A DNA stretch of 64,000 bases from Ariolimax columbianus (taxonomy: Eukaryota > Mollusca > Gastropoda > Stylommatophora > Arionidae): assembly GCA_036924085.1 (NCBI GenBank), contig JAVGWX010000007.1, forward strand, positions 68,024,185-68,088,184, given 5' to 3'. Shown here in pieces: positions 22,786-33,955 of this stretch. Under the pieces are notes generated by a model. The model did not search any database, was not told the DNA's origin, and worked only from the letters and a program-made list of their open reading frames with translations. Within the stretch, counting starts at the first letter, position 1; the number at the start of each line of letters is the position of its first letter. The translations under genes and the position numbers were made by a program.

Positions 22786-23514
22786 ACAGATGGTTGTCTT
22801 GTTTCATTAAGTCTTTATCAGCTGGTTAAAGTAAACACTGGAAAAATACAGAACGAACTACGGATAACCTTAGCTTAACTGTCAGTACGCATAACCCGCA
22901 TGTTTAAATATGAGGATTCTACGTAGTAATCGTGTTCTTTGTTTCATTTGTTGTTGATTAACTAGGTCCGTCGAGCTGTTCGCTTGTTCGCGGTCAATGT
23001 CAAGTTGAAAAACGTGCATATGTTTTGTAGCTGATGAGCGGAGCTATGTATCGACGGCGGTTGTGATTGTTGGGGTACCTGGTAGTAATATTTTTTTCCC
23101 TTGTGGTCTGAACAGGGCGAGGGAGCACACATGTTGCACTGTTTCACGTGGTGGATGCAGGTGCGATATATTGTGCATAGACTAAATTATTTCAACTTGT
23201 AAGTCTAATGTGTTATGTCTTAATTGAAAAATTAGGATCTGCTCCATGTGTTGGAGGTTGTTCATGTAGTCATTTTTTAGTGTCATTTTTTTGTATATAT
23301 GGCGTGCATAGTAAACCATTCTGTCCATCGGATAAGTCAGTCCTTTTTGAAGTTGTTTTGTAGTATTTGCTAACTGCATATTGACTTGTTTGTTTATTTG
23401 AACCACGATTGCTCCTGTCTACTTTCTCATTGTCTGATATGTCTACATGACTTGGAGTTCACTGGTTGGTGACTTCAATGTTGCCTGACTTGTTTCTGCT
23501 ATGATTAGGTCTCT
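22786..23514. other. Unassigned sequence
   Basis: Nothing recognisable on either strand. Confidence 0.4.
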
Positions 23515-24270
23515 TCAGCTGTCAAATGTAAAAGTAGCCAGTTACATGTCAGAATATGTTGTCTGGGATAAAAGCAATCAGTTACATGCCAGAATCTGGT
23601 GTCTGGGATAAGGGCAGTCAGTCACAAGCCAGAATCTGCTGTCTGGAATAAGTGCAGTCTGTCACAAGCTAGAATCTGTTGTCTGGGATAATTACAGTAT
23701 AATGCTAGAATCTGCTGTCTTGGATAAAAGCAGTCAGTCAAAAACCAATATCTGCTGTTTGGGATAAGGGCAGTCAGTTACATGCCAGAATCTGCTGTCT
23801 GGGATAAGGGCATTCAGTTACATGCCAGAATCTGCTGTCTGGGATAAGGGCATTCAGTTACATGCCAGAATCTGCTGTCTGTGATAAGGGCATTCAGTTA
23901 CATGCCATAATCTGCTGTCCGCGATAAGGACAATGGGATGCTAGAACCTGCTGCTCGCGCAAAGGACAATCAGTCACAAGCCAGAATCTGTTGTCTGGGA
24001 TAAGGGCAGTCAGTTACATGCCAGAATCTGCTGTCTGGGACAAGGGCAGTCAGTCAGAAGCCAGAATCTGCTGTCTGTGATAATAAGGACAGTACAATGC
24101 TAGAATCCGATGTCTTGGATAAAAGCAGTCAGTCACAAGCCAGATTCTGCTGTCTATGATAAAAGCAGTGACAAGTTAGAATCTAATGTCTGTTATAATA
24201 AGGACAGAATCATGTCAGATTCTGCTGTCTTGCATAAAGATAGTACCCTGTCAGAATCATATGTCTGGTA
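23515..24270 (+). repeat. 40-bp minisatellite, about 18 units
   Basis: Unit GCCAGAATCTGCTGTCTGGG plus ATAAGGGCAGTCAGTTACAT. The middle units (about 23760-23920) are most alike; both ends are degraded and contain shortened units, as expected of an ageing array. Confidence 0.92.
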
Positions 24271-25114
24271 AAAGTGTTGAGACTTCACTGTACTACACTT
24301 TCGCTTTTTTCAGGAGTTGAATGACCAGATCACTTGATTGTCGCCTTCTCTTCCATAACTGAAATCCGGTATCAATTTACAGCTGTTTAGATTTCTTCAC
24401 GGATTTCTAGCCCATTTTTCTTCCTTAACTTCGCATCTAATGCATGTTAACCTGTTATTCTGACGTTCGCTTTTCATGTCTACACTTTCTCACCTGTATC
24501 TAAAATAGTATCACTCACCTGAGATAGGCAGGATAAAGCTAGCGGATCGCATATTTCAGACCGTGACCTACCCCATTAAACCAAATCCTCTCGTTCTCAG
24601 TGCCGTTCCCTTGACTCGTGGCCTTGCTTCACACGCACCGAGTTGCAATATTCCATGCGTTACGAGCCAATATAGAGCACACTCCATTTTAGAAGCAGCA
24701 TAAAAACGTCATTTTTTTCATATGTTCACCTTTCAGCACACCTTTCGGATAAGTGATTCATTCAAGTAATTTATTTGATTAAATTCCGCTACCTTCCCTG
24801 ATTTTTCTTACACCTTGCTGATATTTTTACATATGTTGTGTTATCTATATGCCAAGATTTGCTCCGTCTTATCATTTTAATGAATGATAATTTAGATTGA
24901 AATCTTGACAGGACTAGTTTTGTTTATATTCTTGTCTGAAATATTTCTTTATCAACAAATTCGTACTAACAACATCGCTACTGCATTCAACACAATTGTA
25001 AACATATCTTCTTATTTGTCTTCTTCCCTTTTATAATCTTATTTTCTTCTTCTTCTTTATATTCGTCTTCTTCTTTCTCTCTTATTCAATCCCTGATCTT
25101 AATAAGCTGCGGTG
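24271..25114. other. Unassigned AT-rich sequence
   Basis: Pyrimidine-rich (CTT)n-like stretch near 25030-25085. A TATCAATTTACAGCTG string near 24370 may be a SINE-4 scrap (minus). Confidence 0.35.
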
Positions 25115-25325
25115 TCAAAGACCTTCATCTCCGCGTGGGGCACTGGTTTTCAACATATACAGGCTGAATCATCCTATCCTGACTCACGCTTTCTTCTCTG
25201 TTTTATACCTCTGCTATGTTTATATAGAGTTCTCTTCTCCGTGCATGTTGCGCGCTCCCCCAGTTTCTCGTACCGTGAGGATTCCAGGACAGAGACTGTA
25301 ATGCTATCAGCTTGTTCCATTAATG
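25115..25325 (-). repeat. Dispersed repeat, Family-6 (two copies)
   Basis: Shares CTTCATCTCC-CGTGG-GCAC, CTCT-TTCTCCGTG-CATG and ATTCCAG-A spaced blocks with 53675-53890. Similarity is patchy, so this is tentative; orientation is assigned only by analogy to the pyrimidine tract. Confidence 0.35.
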
Positions 25326-25504
25326 TGTCCTATCAAATGCCAACGTTGTCTTCTCGCTGCCAGTTCTACTATTCTTGTCCTGCTTTCATTCTACATGTGT
25401 GGTATTATCATACACATCAGATCTCTGGATTCTATCTAGCATCCATTTATGAAGACTTGCTCCTTTTTTTGATTTGTTGTTGTTATCCATGATTCAAAGC
25501 AAAC

Positions 25505-25620
25505 GCTCTAGTCCACCCAGCTGTAGATAAATATATAAATCCAGGTAGGAAAAAAAGACAGCGAGGAAGGTGGTTGGTAACCTTACCTCAGAAAAAAGCT
25601 GAGACCTAGTACCAAATTTA
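25505..25620 (+). mobile_element. SINE-4 3' part
   Basis: CCAGCTGTAGATAAATATA..CCAGGTAGG, GACAGCGAGGAAGGTGGTTG and AAGCTGAGACCTAGTACC follow the SINE-4 body order. The tRNA head is absent. Confidence 0.5.
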
Positions 25621-26139
25621 CATTTCGCCACGCCCACTGAGACAGCTATGTATCTTCACAATCTATTGCCCGTCATGTTATTTATCAAATATATTGCTGG
25701 ATTTCTTTCACTCTATGTTACATTATTTTGTAACCTGTATTCAATACCGTAATTGTATGGGGTAATTGTAGCCAACACCTTTTGCTCACGCATTCCGCGA
25801 GCAATCAATCTCGGGCGTAACAAATAAGTAAACAAATAATTAAGGGCCGACTCTTGCAATGATGGCTCATTTGAAAGAACCTTTGCACATTATATAATTA
25901 ACTAATAATGACTGGATCTCACGTGAAACATTAGACGAGTAATTTCGCGGCTAACTGGGTATGCACGGACATCTTTTCTAGTCTTACACTAAAACAACAA
26001 GGGAATGTTATGTTGTTCTTGTCTTGGCCTTCTCTTATTTCTAAAATGATGAGCGTGTTCAGTCTCTGTCTGGTCATGATGTTACGATGTATGCCTGCAA
26101 TATATTAGGCTTACTTTAAAAGAGCTGTTTACAAACATA
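25621..26139. other. Unassigned sequence
   Basis: Nothing recognisable. Confidence 0.4.
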
Positions 26140-26375
26140 GCTCGTGCTGCCGGTAATGCGGGTCCTCCATTCAGCCTCCACATGGCGGCTCTGGAAGCAG
26201 GCTGCACTAGACACTAGTGTAGTCTGGTCAAGGGATAGGGATCGCAGTGGGAAGGCAAACTCGTTACTAAAATCAGATGTGTTGGGCATAAAGGCGCAGA
26301 TGTCGCAGCTTCGCTGTAAACTACGATACAACGTCTTTTCAAGACGAACGAAGAAGGAGAGGATTAAAAAGACGA
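26140..26375 (+). mobile_element. SINE-2b copy
   Basis: CTCCACATGGCGGCTCTGGA, AGCAGGCTGCACTAGACACT, GGGATCGCAGTGGGAAGG, the core AATCAGATGTGTTGGGCATA and AAGGCGCAGATGTCGCAG, then CTTTTCAAGACGAACGAAG and a short purine tail. Confidence 0.75.
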
Positions 26376-26509
26376 AGAAGAGGAATTACTGTCTGTCATT
26401 ATATATTTTTCATTCTTCTTTTATTTGAATCATTCAATTTTAGTCTCCTATCTTCCAAATTAATCCTAAGTTAGGGAGAACAATAATCTTCCAACTTCAG
26501 CATTGCATG

Positions 26510-27010
26510 ATTCGGACATTCAATCGACAATGTCATCATCGCTTGGCAATGGCAAAGAATCAACCAAATTCATGGCAGATTGGCAAGGACATATAATCGT
26601 ACAATGTCATCATCCCTTGGGAAGAACATATAATCGTACAATGTCATCATCCCTTGGGAAGAACATATAATCGTACAATGTCATAATCCCTTGGCAAGGA
26701 CATATAATCGTACAATGTCATCATCCCTTGGGAAGAACATATAATCGTACAATGTCATAATCCCTTGGGAAGAACATATAATCGTACAATGTCATAATCC
26801 CTTGGCAAGGACATATAATCGTACAATGTCATCATCCCTTGTCGACATATAATAGTACAATGTCATCATCCCTTGGCAAAGACATATAATCGTACAATGT
26901 CATAATCCCTTGGGAAGGACATATAATCGCTCAATGCCATCATCCTTAACTTCATCGTTGCTTGACGAGAAGATATAATCTTTCACTATCATCGTACCTT
27001 GACAAGCATT
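26510..27010 (+). repeat. 37-bp minisatellite, about 12 units
   Basis: Unit CGTACAATGTCATCATCCCT plus TGGGAAGAACATATAAT, alternating with a TTGGCAAGGACATATAAT variant. The right end (26930-27010) decays into irregular units. Confidence 0.93.
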
Positions 27011-27399
27011 TATAATCTTTCAATAGCATAGCTCGAAAAGACTAGTAAATCATTCAATTTCATTATCTCTTGACAGGGGCATATCTTAGAACATCACCAT
27101 CTCTCTGCGAGGGCATAGAAATTAGGCTAAAAAGAAAAATCAACAAAACTCTTCGTCCATCCGTCTCTCGGTCAATTTTCTGGCATTGTGCCACTACAAA
27201 ATTCCTTAACATTGATTGCTGGTGCTGACTGCGAAAGGTCGCCACTTCAGTAGCAGGCGGTTCTAGACTTCCAGACAGTTCTCACAGTACTTTTCTATCT
27301 GCCACCTAATTAGCTTCCTTCTGTTATGCTTGAAGGAGCTGCTTCAACTATTTTCACGCGCACAAAGAAATTACATTAAGGCGCGTGAGGGAGAATGAA
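27011..27399. other. Unassigned sequence
   Basis: Nothing recognisable beyond decayed ends of the array. Confidence 0.4.
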
Positions 27400-27530
27400 A
27401 GTGTGTGTGTGTGTGCACGCGCGTGTGTGTGAGTATGCGTGTGTGTGTCTATATGTATATGTGTGTATATGTAAGTATGTGTGTGTGTATGTATTATGTA
27501 TGTATGTATGTGTGTGTATGTAATATACAC
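27400..27530 (+). repeat. (GT)n / TATG compound microsatellite
   Basis: Alternating GT, ATGT and GTAT blocks. Open frames rich in H and T on the other strand are compositional. Confidence 0.93.
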
Positions 27531-28275
27531 GATTCGATGATTCGCATTTTGTTTCCAACTGAAGCATGGTGGCACAACTAGCTGGGCCGTTTACATGAAG
27601 CTTGTGTCCGAACATTTGTAAAGCGATTTCTAAATGAACAGTTAAACATGATGATGTTGCTAGCTCCATGTCTTTTACGACATGCTTAAAGGTTACATTA
27701 GGACTAATCTTTTCAACGCCGACACCACTAGGGTAAATGTAAAGAAGAGGACAGGTATGGAATAATTTACCCTAAACATGAAAGGCAAGTTTCAGAAACC
27801 GTGGTGGGCATCGATAGTAGTAACAAATAGAGAAAAAAACACATAATGGATGTCTGACGTGGCATAACAAAACGACTGGAGAAGTAGCAAGCAACTAATG
27901 GATCATGGGATGCTTAAAACAATGAGGGTTTGAGAGAGGAATATCATTCAATGCTTTATGCTAAGTGTGCCACCTGATAATAATGAAGATCCCCCATTTA
28001 ATACCACACGTCACTCGGCAATTGATCGTTTTTGGTTACCGTGCATATATTAATAAAACATAAATAAACCACATTTCAATTTTAGAATCTCATTTTCCGT
28101 GCATATTTCAACATCTAACAATAACTAGACTGGAACCAGGCCAAGAAGGCGACATCAGATAATGTAGTCTGACGCAATGTATGGCATTCCTGTACACCCA
28201 AGGGTAGAAGAGGAATGACTATATTAGTAAGCAGCCATCAATATTGAGTATGTTTCTGTTATTTTACATATTTTT
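27531..28275. other. Unassigned sequence
   Basis: A CTTTTACGACATGC string near 27670 is also found in Family-5. Otherwise nothing. Confidence 0.35.
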
Positions 28276-28487
28276 TTGTTGTTGCGTTCGCCTTATTTCT
28301 CTATTCCCCAAGGCGGTGTGCGCTGCACTACGGTTTTTATTTTGCGCATGTCGGCCAAATGCATCCGACTTCGGCATTCATTTTATGTAAAGGTTTGCTT
28401 CCTCGGGGTAACGGCTGGTGCTGGGATGGGGATCGAACCCAACACCTTCTGGTTGTGAGCCGTGTCACTTATCCACTATTATATTAA
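28276..28487 (-). mobile_element. SINE-1 copy
   Basis: Minus-strand SINE-1: box B complement GGGATCGAACCC near 28430-28441, CTCGGGGTAACGGCTGG, TGCATCCGACTTCGGCAT (the core complement) and TTTATTTTGCGC. The left edge GTTGTTGCGTTCGCC is the 3' end with a short AAC/A tail. Confidence 0.88.
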
Positions 28488-28641
28488 CCCCAGTGTATAA
28501 GATGAGTTGAAGTCTAACCGAATTCTGGAATTTGGATATCCAGGTGTGTCTTAAATAAGATACCATATACTTTAAGGTGTATTTTGTTTGATCAAAACAG
28601 TACATGCCATGGACACAGATAGAAGACCTTGTTATTTACTC

Positions 28642-29001
28642 GTACGGTATCAAGGTGCCGAGCAGCGCATGAGCTGCAGCGGTCAGTGTCCCATAGCTGA
28701 CTGCTAGCGTCAGGGCTAGCGAACCAGAGCTGCCAATACCCATCTACACCTCCACACGATGATCCTGGATAACAGGCTGCAACAGAGCAGACTGGCTAAG
28801 GAGAAGGGATCGAAGAGGGAATACTAAGCCGATACTCATAAACTGCTTGCTGACGTTGGATGTGTTGGACCGAAAGGTGCAAATATCGCATTCCCGCTGT
28901 AAACTACGACACAACGCATTCCGTTCTCTGGTCTACATTCTGCTAATTAAGCTGTTTTCATTGTTTGGTAGCGGGGGATTGAGAACGAACGAAGCCAAGC
29001 C
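28642..29001 (+). mobile_element. SINE-2 copy with target duplication
   Basis: Full SINE-2 layout from ATCAAGGTGCCGAGCAGCGC to GATTGAGAACGAACGAAGCC. The flanking ATTTACTC at 28634-28641 and 29002-29009 is an 8-bp target duplication. The core carries GTTGGATGTGTTGGACCGAA. Confidence 0.88.
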
Positions 29002-29009
29002 ATTTACTC

Positions 29010-29814
29010 ATCTTAAAGCAGGTTCTCACCCAGACATATGAAACTGTTTACAAATCTCTACTGTTTAGTTTTAGTCTGACACTGGCCATAGAGTATAAGA
29101 TGTTAGCTTCTGTTAGATTCATGTTACGACACGCTGATTTAGACCCATTTGTAAATGGGTACCCGGATTACTGTTATGGAAGAAAGGCAGCAACGAAAAG
29201 AACTAGCCCCTCTAATTCACAAAAAGAAGAGGCCCAAGTACAACACACAATTCCTCCACGATATCAATGGAACCATTTGAGCCCAATCATCTGCGTTTCT
29301 GTGTCCGTAGCTCGTTCCTTGAAGAGCTATCGATAACGCTGTAACACTGGCAGCAAACATGCCATTCATCCCTTTAGGGCTGACAGTAACAGTTTCTAGA
29401 ACTTAGAGATCCATTAAAGACAATCTATTTTGTGGAGAGGTAACCTAGTCTCAGTTGCTTTAGGACTCCTTTGTGGTCCTCTTTTTTTCTGTATCTTCAT
29501 TTTTCCTCCTCTACTATCTCCTTTTTTCTTCTTCTTTTCCTTCCTCCTCTTCTTTTTCTTCTTGTGTTCGCTCACTGATTATTAGTCAAACGAGTTTCCC
29601 GTGACTAACTCAATCGTTGCCTGGAGCTCTTTTGTACCTAGCCACAGTTTTGAGTTTAGTGTCCCGTCATTGGACAATGAGTCTTACTCAACTGGCTTAA
29701 CTAAGAGCAGACCTACAAGGTATGCTATGCAGTTTGTTTGCTCAGCCGACAGGCATGTATTGGTGAAGCAGACATTAGGAACCTGAATGTGTGTTTAATA
29801 CTTGTTGCTTCTTC
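29010..29814. other. Unassigned sequence
   Basis: Pyrimidine-rich tract at 29480-29570 and a CATTTGTAAATGGGTACCCG string near 29148 that resembles the SINE-4 body. No gene. Confidence 0.35.
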
Positions 29815-30100
29815 TTCTCCATCCCGCTACCAAGCCCTGGACGTTCTCAATCTCCCGCTACCAAGCACTGAACGTTCTCAATCTCCCGCTACCAAGCCCT
29901 GAACGTTCTCAATCTCCCGCTACCAAGCCCTGAACGTTCTCAATCTCCCGCTACCAAGCCCTGAACGTCTCAATCTTCCGCTACCTAGCCCTGAACAGGG
30001 TTTCGCAAGTAACAGGATGTAGTCCGGAGAACGAAATGCGTTGTGTCGCTAGTTTACAGATTGACTGCAATATCTGCACTTTTGGGTCCGACACATCCAT
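29815..30100 (-). mobile_element. SINE-2 3' end with an internal 31-bp expansion
   Basis: On the minus strand, the SINE-2 core (complement of TCCGACACATCCATCTTCGG) and CAACGCATT segment are followed by the 3' segment carrying GTTCAGGGCTTGGTAGCGGG and AGATTGAGAAC. That 3' segment is present about five times in tandem (29840-29985) before the GAAGAAGAAG tail. This is a young minisatellite inside the SINE. Confidence 0.88.
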
Positions 30101-30539
30101 CTTCGGCAGACTTGGTTCTAATAATGGCATTTCTAGTTTCAGTCAGTTATCAATCGTTCTTGTCTTCTCTCATTTCTAGTTGCCCACAAGGAAGTCTGTA
30201 GGTAAAAGTCAAGATCCCGCCATGCCGCGCGGCGCATAGGAAATATGGTGTTAGGCCCATATTATTTTGTAACCAACGGCACATAGTGGACGATGTGGTT
30301 AGCATCACTTACAAGAATTTCTTGTACCCACTTTCTGTGGCTGGGTCGACAACAGGAAGCCTGTACCAACGCTATATTGTCTTGTAGTGGTCATTTGTGC
30401 AGTATTTTGTTTTACATAATGAGGTTGCTAACTTTACGCATAACCCTTTTCATAGAAGGTTTAGTGGAGATATTTCTTCCTACCTTTGAACAACTCGGAC
30501 ACCATCTTCCCATAGTTCCTCGGCAGACACTTCCGTCGC
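30101..30539. other. Unassigned sequence
   Basis: No gene that I can support. A plus-strand open frame (30293-30661) ends inside the SINE-4 fragment and has no recognisable motif. Confidence 0.35.
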
Positions 30540-30665
30540 GAATGAAGTGTTGTGTGACCAGTTCCCTGCTTTGCTGTATTTCCTTTCCTAACTGTAGGTC
30601 AGGTATCCATTTATACATCAACCGCTTTACAGTTGAGTCAACTGGTAGCCGGAGGAGTTAATAGG
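30540..30665 (-). mobile_element. SINE-4 fragment
   Basis: GTGTGACCAGTTCCCTGCTT, TTTCCTTTCCTAACTGTAGG and GGTATCCATTTATACATC align with the minus-strand copy at 8656-8890. Confidence 0.45.
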
Positions 30666-30944
30666 AACACATGCAGGTAATTGCACAATGACAGTACCAG
30701 GACAAAGACAGAACAGCACCTTGTTACGACCACAAAGCGTACGTCAGGGACACAGAACAAACACACACACACACATCACAAAAGTAATGCACAATTCTCG
30801 GTTTATGTTATCAATCATACCTGTAAATGGCCAGGAACGTGTGATTCACGGTATTCAAGATATGAAAAAGAATAAACCAAAATTAGACCAAACAAGAAAA
30901 GGTCTACATGATTAAAAGCGGGAGTTGAAACTCGTGAAAAAATA
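30666..30944. other. Unassigned sequence
   Basis: Short CACACA run near 30762. Nothing else. Confidence 0.4.
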
Positions 30945-31435
30945 GTGCTGTTTGCGAATGCCCACAATGAGTAGGTTTACTCTTTTGTGCGCCCTGAAAA
31001 GGACGTTAAATGGCGGGTTGCAGTAGCATTCCTCACATCCCGAGCGTGCTGATGAAGGTGGCCCGGAGTCCTCTATGCGGTTGCGCAATGCTTGGCTTCA
31101 TCTGCGTGTCACTCACTACTGCGGAATCACGTGGATCTCTCACCTCGTTAGACAGGCTGTCTAGAAAACAGCCCGTTTCCAGGGAAGGCTACTAGAAAGC
31201 CGAAGTGAGGGTATCTTTTGCCTGACACTGAGTAAAATGCCTGATCAGTATGTTTTGCCTGACCCTGACTAACATGTCTGATCAGTATGTTTTGCTTGAC
31301 CCTGACTAACATGTCTGATCAGTATGTTTTGCCTGACCCTGCCTAACATGTCTGATCAGTATATTTTGCCTGACCCTGACTAACATGACTGATCAAGATA
31401 TCTTACTTGACCAGACGTTAGTCTTCCTCCCCAAA
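30945..31435 (-). mobile_element. Family-3 copy with expanded 37-bp subrepeats
   Basis: The most complete copy. At the left is the sense 3' end (TTTGCGAATGCCCACAATGA, GTGCGCCCTGAAAAGGACGT). At the right are about five 37-bp units of CCTGACTAACATGTCTGATC plus AGTATGTTTTG, ending GACGTTAGTCTTCCTCCCC. Copies differ in subrepeat number: two to five in others. Confidence 0.92.
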
Positions 31436-31951
31436 AGCTAATGTAGTACCAACTACACTAAACAGGCGCCTCCATCTTTAGCTACCTTGCACAAAATGTT
31501 TGAGGAATGGCCTTGTTCTTGGTTGCTCGTATATTGGGCCGCTAGACCTACGCGGATTATATCCATTACATTCGTCTACCAACTCTCCCGTCAGGAGTAA
31601 CATTAAATTGCACTGGTAGTAATATGACTGTCTGAATAGCACGGTTATTGACAAAAGGGTATTTTCCCAGAGCACTTCCATAAGCAGGATTAAGCCAATT
31701 TCAAAAATTGTCCCATTGGGCAATATCACAAAAACAACTTCCCTGAACTATAATCAAGTTGGAGACACATCGTTGCTAGAGGGAAGCCAGCTGAATGAGA
31801 GAGAAAGCTGGGAATTTCAACTAAAATTGGCGTACTATTTAAAAAAGAATTCAAAACTACACAACAAAATTAAAGAAAGAGAGAAAGAGAGCTAGGACTT
31901 TCCATTAATTTATGACAATATTTTTATGATTTATTAATTTATGAGTAGATC
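31436..31951. other. Unassigned sequence
   Basis: Nothing recognisable. Confidence 0.4.
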
Positions 31952-31965
31952 GTTTATAACGGTTA

Positions 31966-32274
31966 GTTGAACAGAAGCGAGCAGGTCGTAGTCTTCAGAC
32001 TTCGCACTGGCCACAATAGACTGAGGTACCACCTATTCAACAAATTGAAGATAGGCGGCACTGACGAATGCCCGTGTGGTACCGGGAAAATGACCGCTGA
32101 GCATTTGCTGCAAAACTGCCCGACATACGAGGATCAGAGAGAGCAGATGTGGCCATCACCAGTGGCATCACTAGACAAGCTCTATGGCAGCGTCGACAGC
32201 CTCAGGATGACCGCTGCTTTTTTCGAAAAAATAAAGGTTGATGTCTGACTGCGTACGATGAAGAAGAAGAAGAA
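31966..32274 (+). mobile_element. LINE-B copy: intact C-terminal tail, with target duplication
   Basis: A severely 5'-truncated copy flanked by GTTTATAACGGTTA (31952-31965) and GTTTATAATGGTTA (32275-32288), a 14-bp target duplication with one mismatch. The frame is open to the natural stop: EQVVVFRLRTGHNRLRYH, KIGGTDECPCGTGKMTAEH, LLQNCPTYEDQREQMWP, then a hydrophobic helix AFFEKIKVDV. The CxC..H..C spacing is the knuckle found after RNase H in these elements. The 3' end is CTGCGTACGATG followed by (AAG)n. It lies just beside the minus-strand LINE-C at 32290. Confidence 0.92.
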
Positions 32275-32289
32275 GTTTATAATGGTTAA

Positions 32290-33180
32290 TTCCAGCCCTT
32301 TGCAACATCTTCTGCTTCTATCCACTTGTGTCGTTAAACATCGTGGGGAGGTGTAGTTTTCTGTCGTGTGTCATCTTTGTCGCTGATGTTAATGTCATTC
32401 CGTGTTTCTGCCGTGTCTCACTGACACAATCTATCCATCCTTTACGTGAGCTGCCTCTTGCTCTGCAACTCTGATGTCTGGAACTGTAGATAGGAGCAGC
32501 TGGTAACTGGTTGCATTCTTGTTAGGTGTCCGAACTATTTTATTCTCTGTCTTTCTTTGTATTCCATGCAAGGTGTTGCATCCACCGTCTCTGTGATGTT
32601 GTTGTTGTTGGTTCGAATGCTTACAATGGGTAGGTTACTCTTATGTGCGCCCTGAAAAGGACGTTAAGTGACGGGTTGCAGTAGCTTTCCTCGCATCTCG
32701 AGCGTGCTGATAAGATGGGCCGGGGTTCTCCGGGCGGTTGTGCTATGCTTGGCTTCATCTGTGTGTCGCTCACTACTACGGAGATCACGTCGAACCTCAC
32801 ATTGTTTGCCTTGTTGCCCTTTCCAGGACGACCAACGATGAGGTCAGGTGAGGGTCTTGGCCAGTATATTTCTCCTGACCTTGGCTAACATTCTCTGATC
32901 AGTGTGTTTTGCCTGACCAGAAGTTAGCTTCATCGTCCCTATGTGTGTGATTATTTGGTTTCTTAATCTGCCCAGCCTTATGACCCCGACAGCATCTCTC
33001 AAACGCCTCATTTCGCCAACAACGATTTTTCTTTCGTGTGCCTTAGTGAGAGTCCATGTCTGACTTTGGTAGCAGAGAGTTGGTATGAAAATACTATTTA
33101 TCAGCTTCTCTTTGTCTTCATTGGAATGTGTTTGTGTCTTTGCAACATCAAGATGATACAAACATTTTGATATAACCAAG
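32290..33180 (-). pseudogene. LINE-C reverse-transcriptase end split by Family-3
   Basis: Two halves of one minus-strand coding remnant. 33180 to 32952 reads KEKLINSIFIPTLCYQSQTW, TLTKAHERKIVVGEMRRLRD and RLGRLRNQII. 32597 to 32290 continues TVDATPCMEYKERQRIK, WFGHLTRM, RMDRLCQ, ATKMTHDRKLHLPTMFNDTS. This is the order in the C-terminal part of endonuclease/RT LINE proteins, so the Family-3 copy between them (32598-32943) is a later insertion. Several frame changes show it was already decaying or has decayed since. Confidence 0.82.
32598..32943 (-). mobile_element. Family-3 copy inside LINE-C
   Basis: Left edge GTTGTTGTTGTTGGTTCGAA is the sense 3' tail; then GTGCGCCCTGAAAAGGACGT, GGCTTCATCTGTGTGTCGC and CTGATCAGTGTGTTTTGCCT. 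The candidate target duplication is TCTGTGAT (32590-32597) and TGTGTGAT (32944-32951), 7 of 8 matching. Confidence 0.88.
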
Positions 33181-33584
33181 ATAGCACGTTCTGTGGTTGA
33201 AAAAGTCGAACCTTGTCAAAATGAGGAACCGAAACTATTAATTAACTAGTGATAACGTCAGAGAATTGAAACCAGATGATATCGTATCAATATTTTCAGC
33301 TCAACCAGTCGACGAACACATTAGTTTCTACACATTCTAAGGAGACACATTATCAATGTTAGCTGACTCCAGGGGTCAGACTTTAGACAAAATTGTTGAC
33401 ACACGTTGTCATATTATCACGATAATATAGATGTGTACGCTGAATCAAACGAATATGTTTATAACATTTACCAATTACCTGTATTTCATCAGCACACAGT
33501 TTGGAATGTAGCCGTACGTTGGCCACCGTGCTCTAAGTCTTAGTCGACATGTACGTCTACATAGGGGAATGGGGTTCGGTGGGG
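33181..33584. other. Unassigned sequence
   Basis: Nothing recognisable. Confidence 0.4.
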
Positions 33585-33955
33585 TGGGGGTGGGGGGTGC
33601 CCCTGTGCAGGTCCCAGTTCTGGCGTGAGATGGATGTAGGCGAGAGGATGTCCTGCTTATCGGGTTAGGCTTGAGCAGCGTACGACTCAGCTGCGTTTGG
33701 ACAAATACCGCGGATGGTGCTTAACCGATCTGCGAGTCCCTCTTAATAGACTCACACACTAGAGCAACGTAGGCCTGCAGCCTGTTAGGCGCAATCTATG
33801 CTGCAAACCATCTAACCATAGCCGGTGGTATGTCATGTCGCACAATTAGTCACCTTTTACGACATGCTCTCTATGAGGCAGTGGTGCTATTCTTGTCTTT
33901 GCCCTTCACAAACACCCCCTGTGGACCACCTGCTCTAAGGTAAGGACTAAATGCC
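33585..33955 (-). mobile_element. Family-5 repeat copy
   Basis: The reverse complement aligns along its whole length with 56690-57080. Shared blocks in order: GACAAGAATAG-CCACTGCC, GCATGTC-TAA-A-G-GACTAA, TTTGCTCTAGTG-TGGAGTCTATTAAGA-type, CATCGGTTAA-CACC-TCCGCGG, GATAAGCAGGA-ATCCTC and TACATCCA-CTCAC. No coding remnant, no clear terminal repeats. Non-autonomous element type unknown. Confidence 0.8.

Noticed and set aside
23515..24270. Possible CRISPR-like array
   Set aside because: Units are head-to-tail tandem repeats with no unique spacers, and this is a eukaryotic genome; the same holds for the arrays at 9664, 26510 and 63490.
25112..25492. A 126-codon plus-strand frame
   Set aside because: It lies in a dispersed repeat (Family-6) and shows no protein family features.
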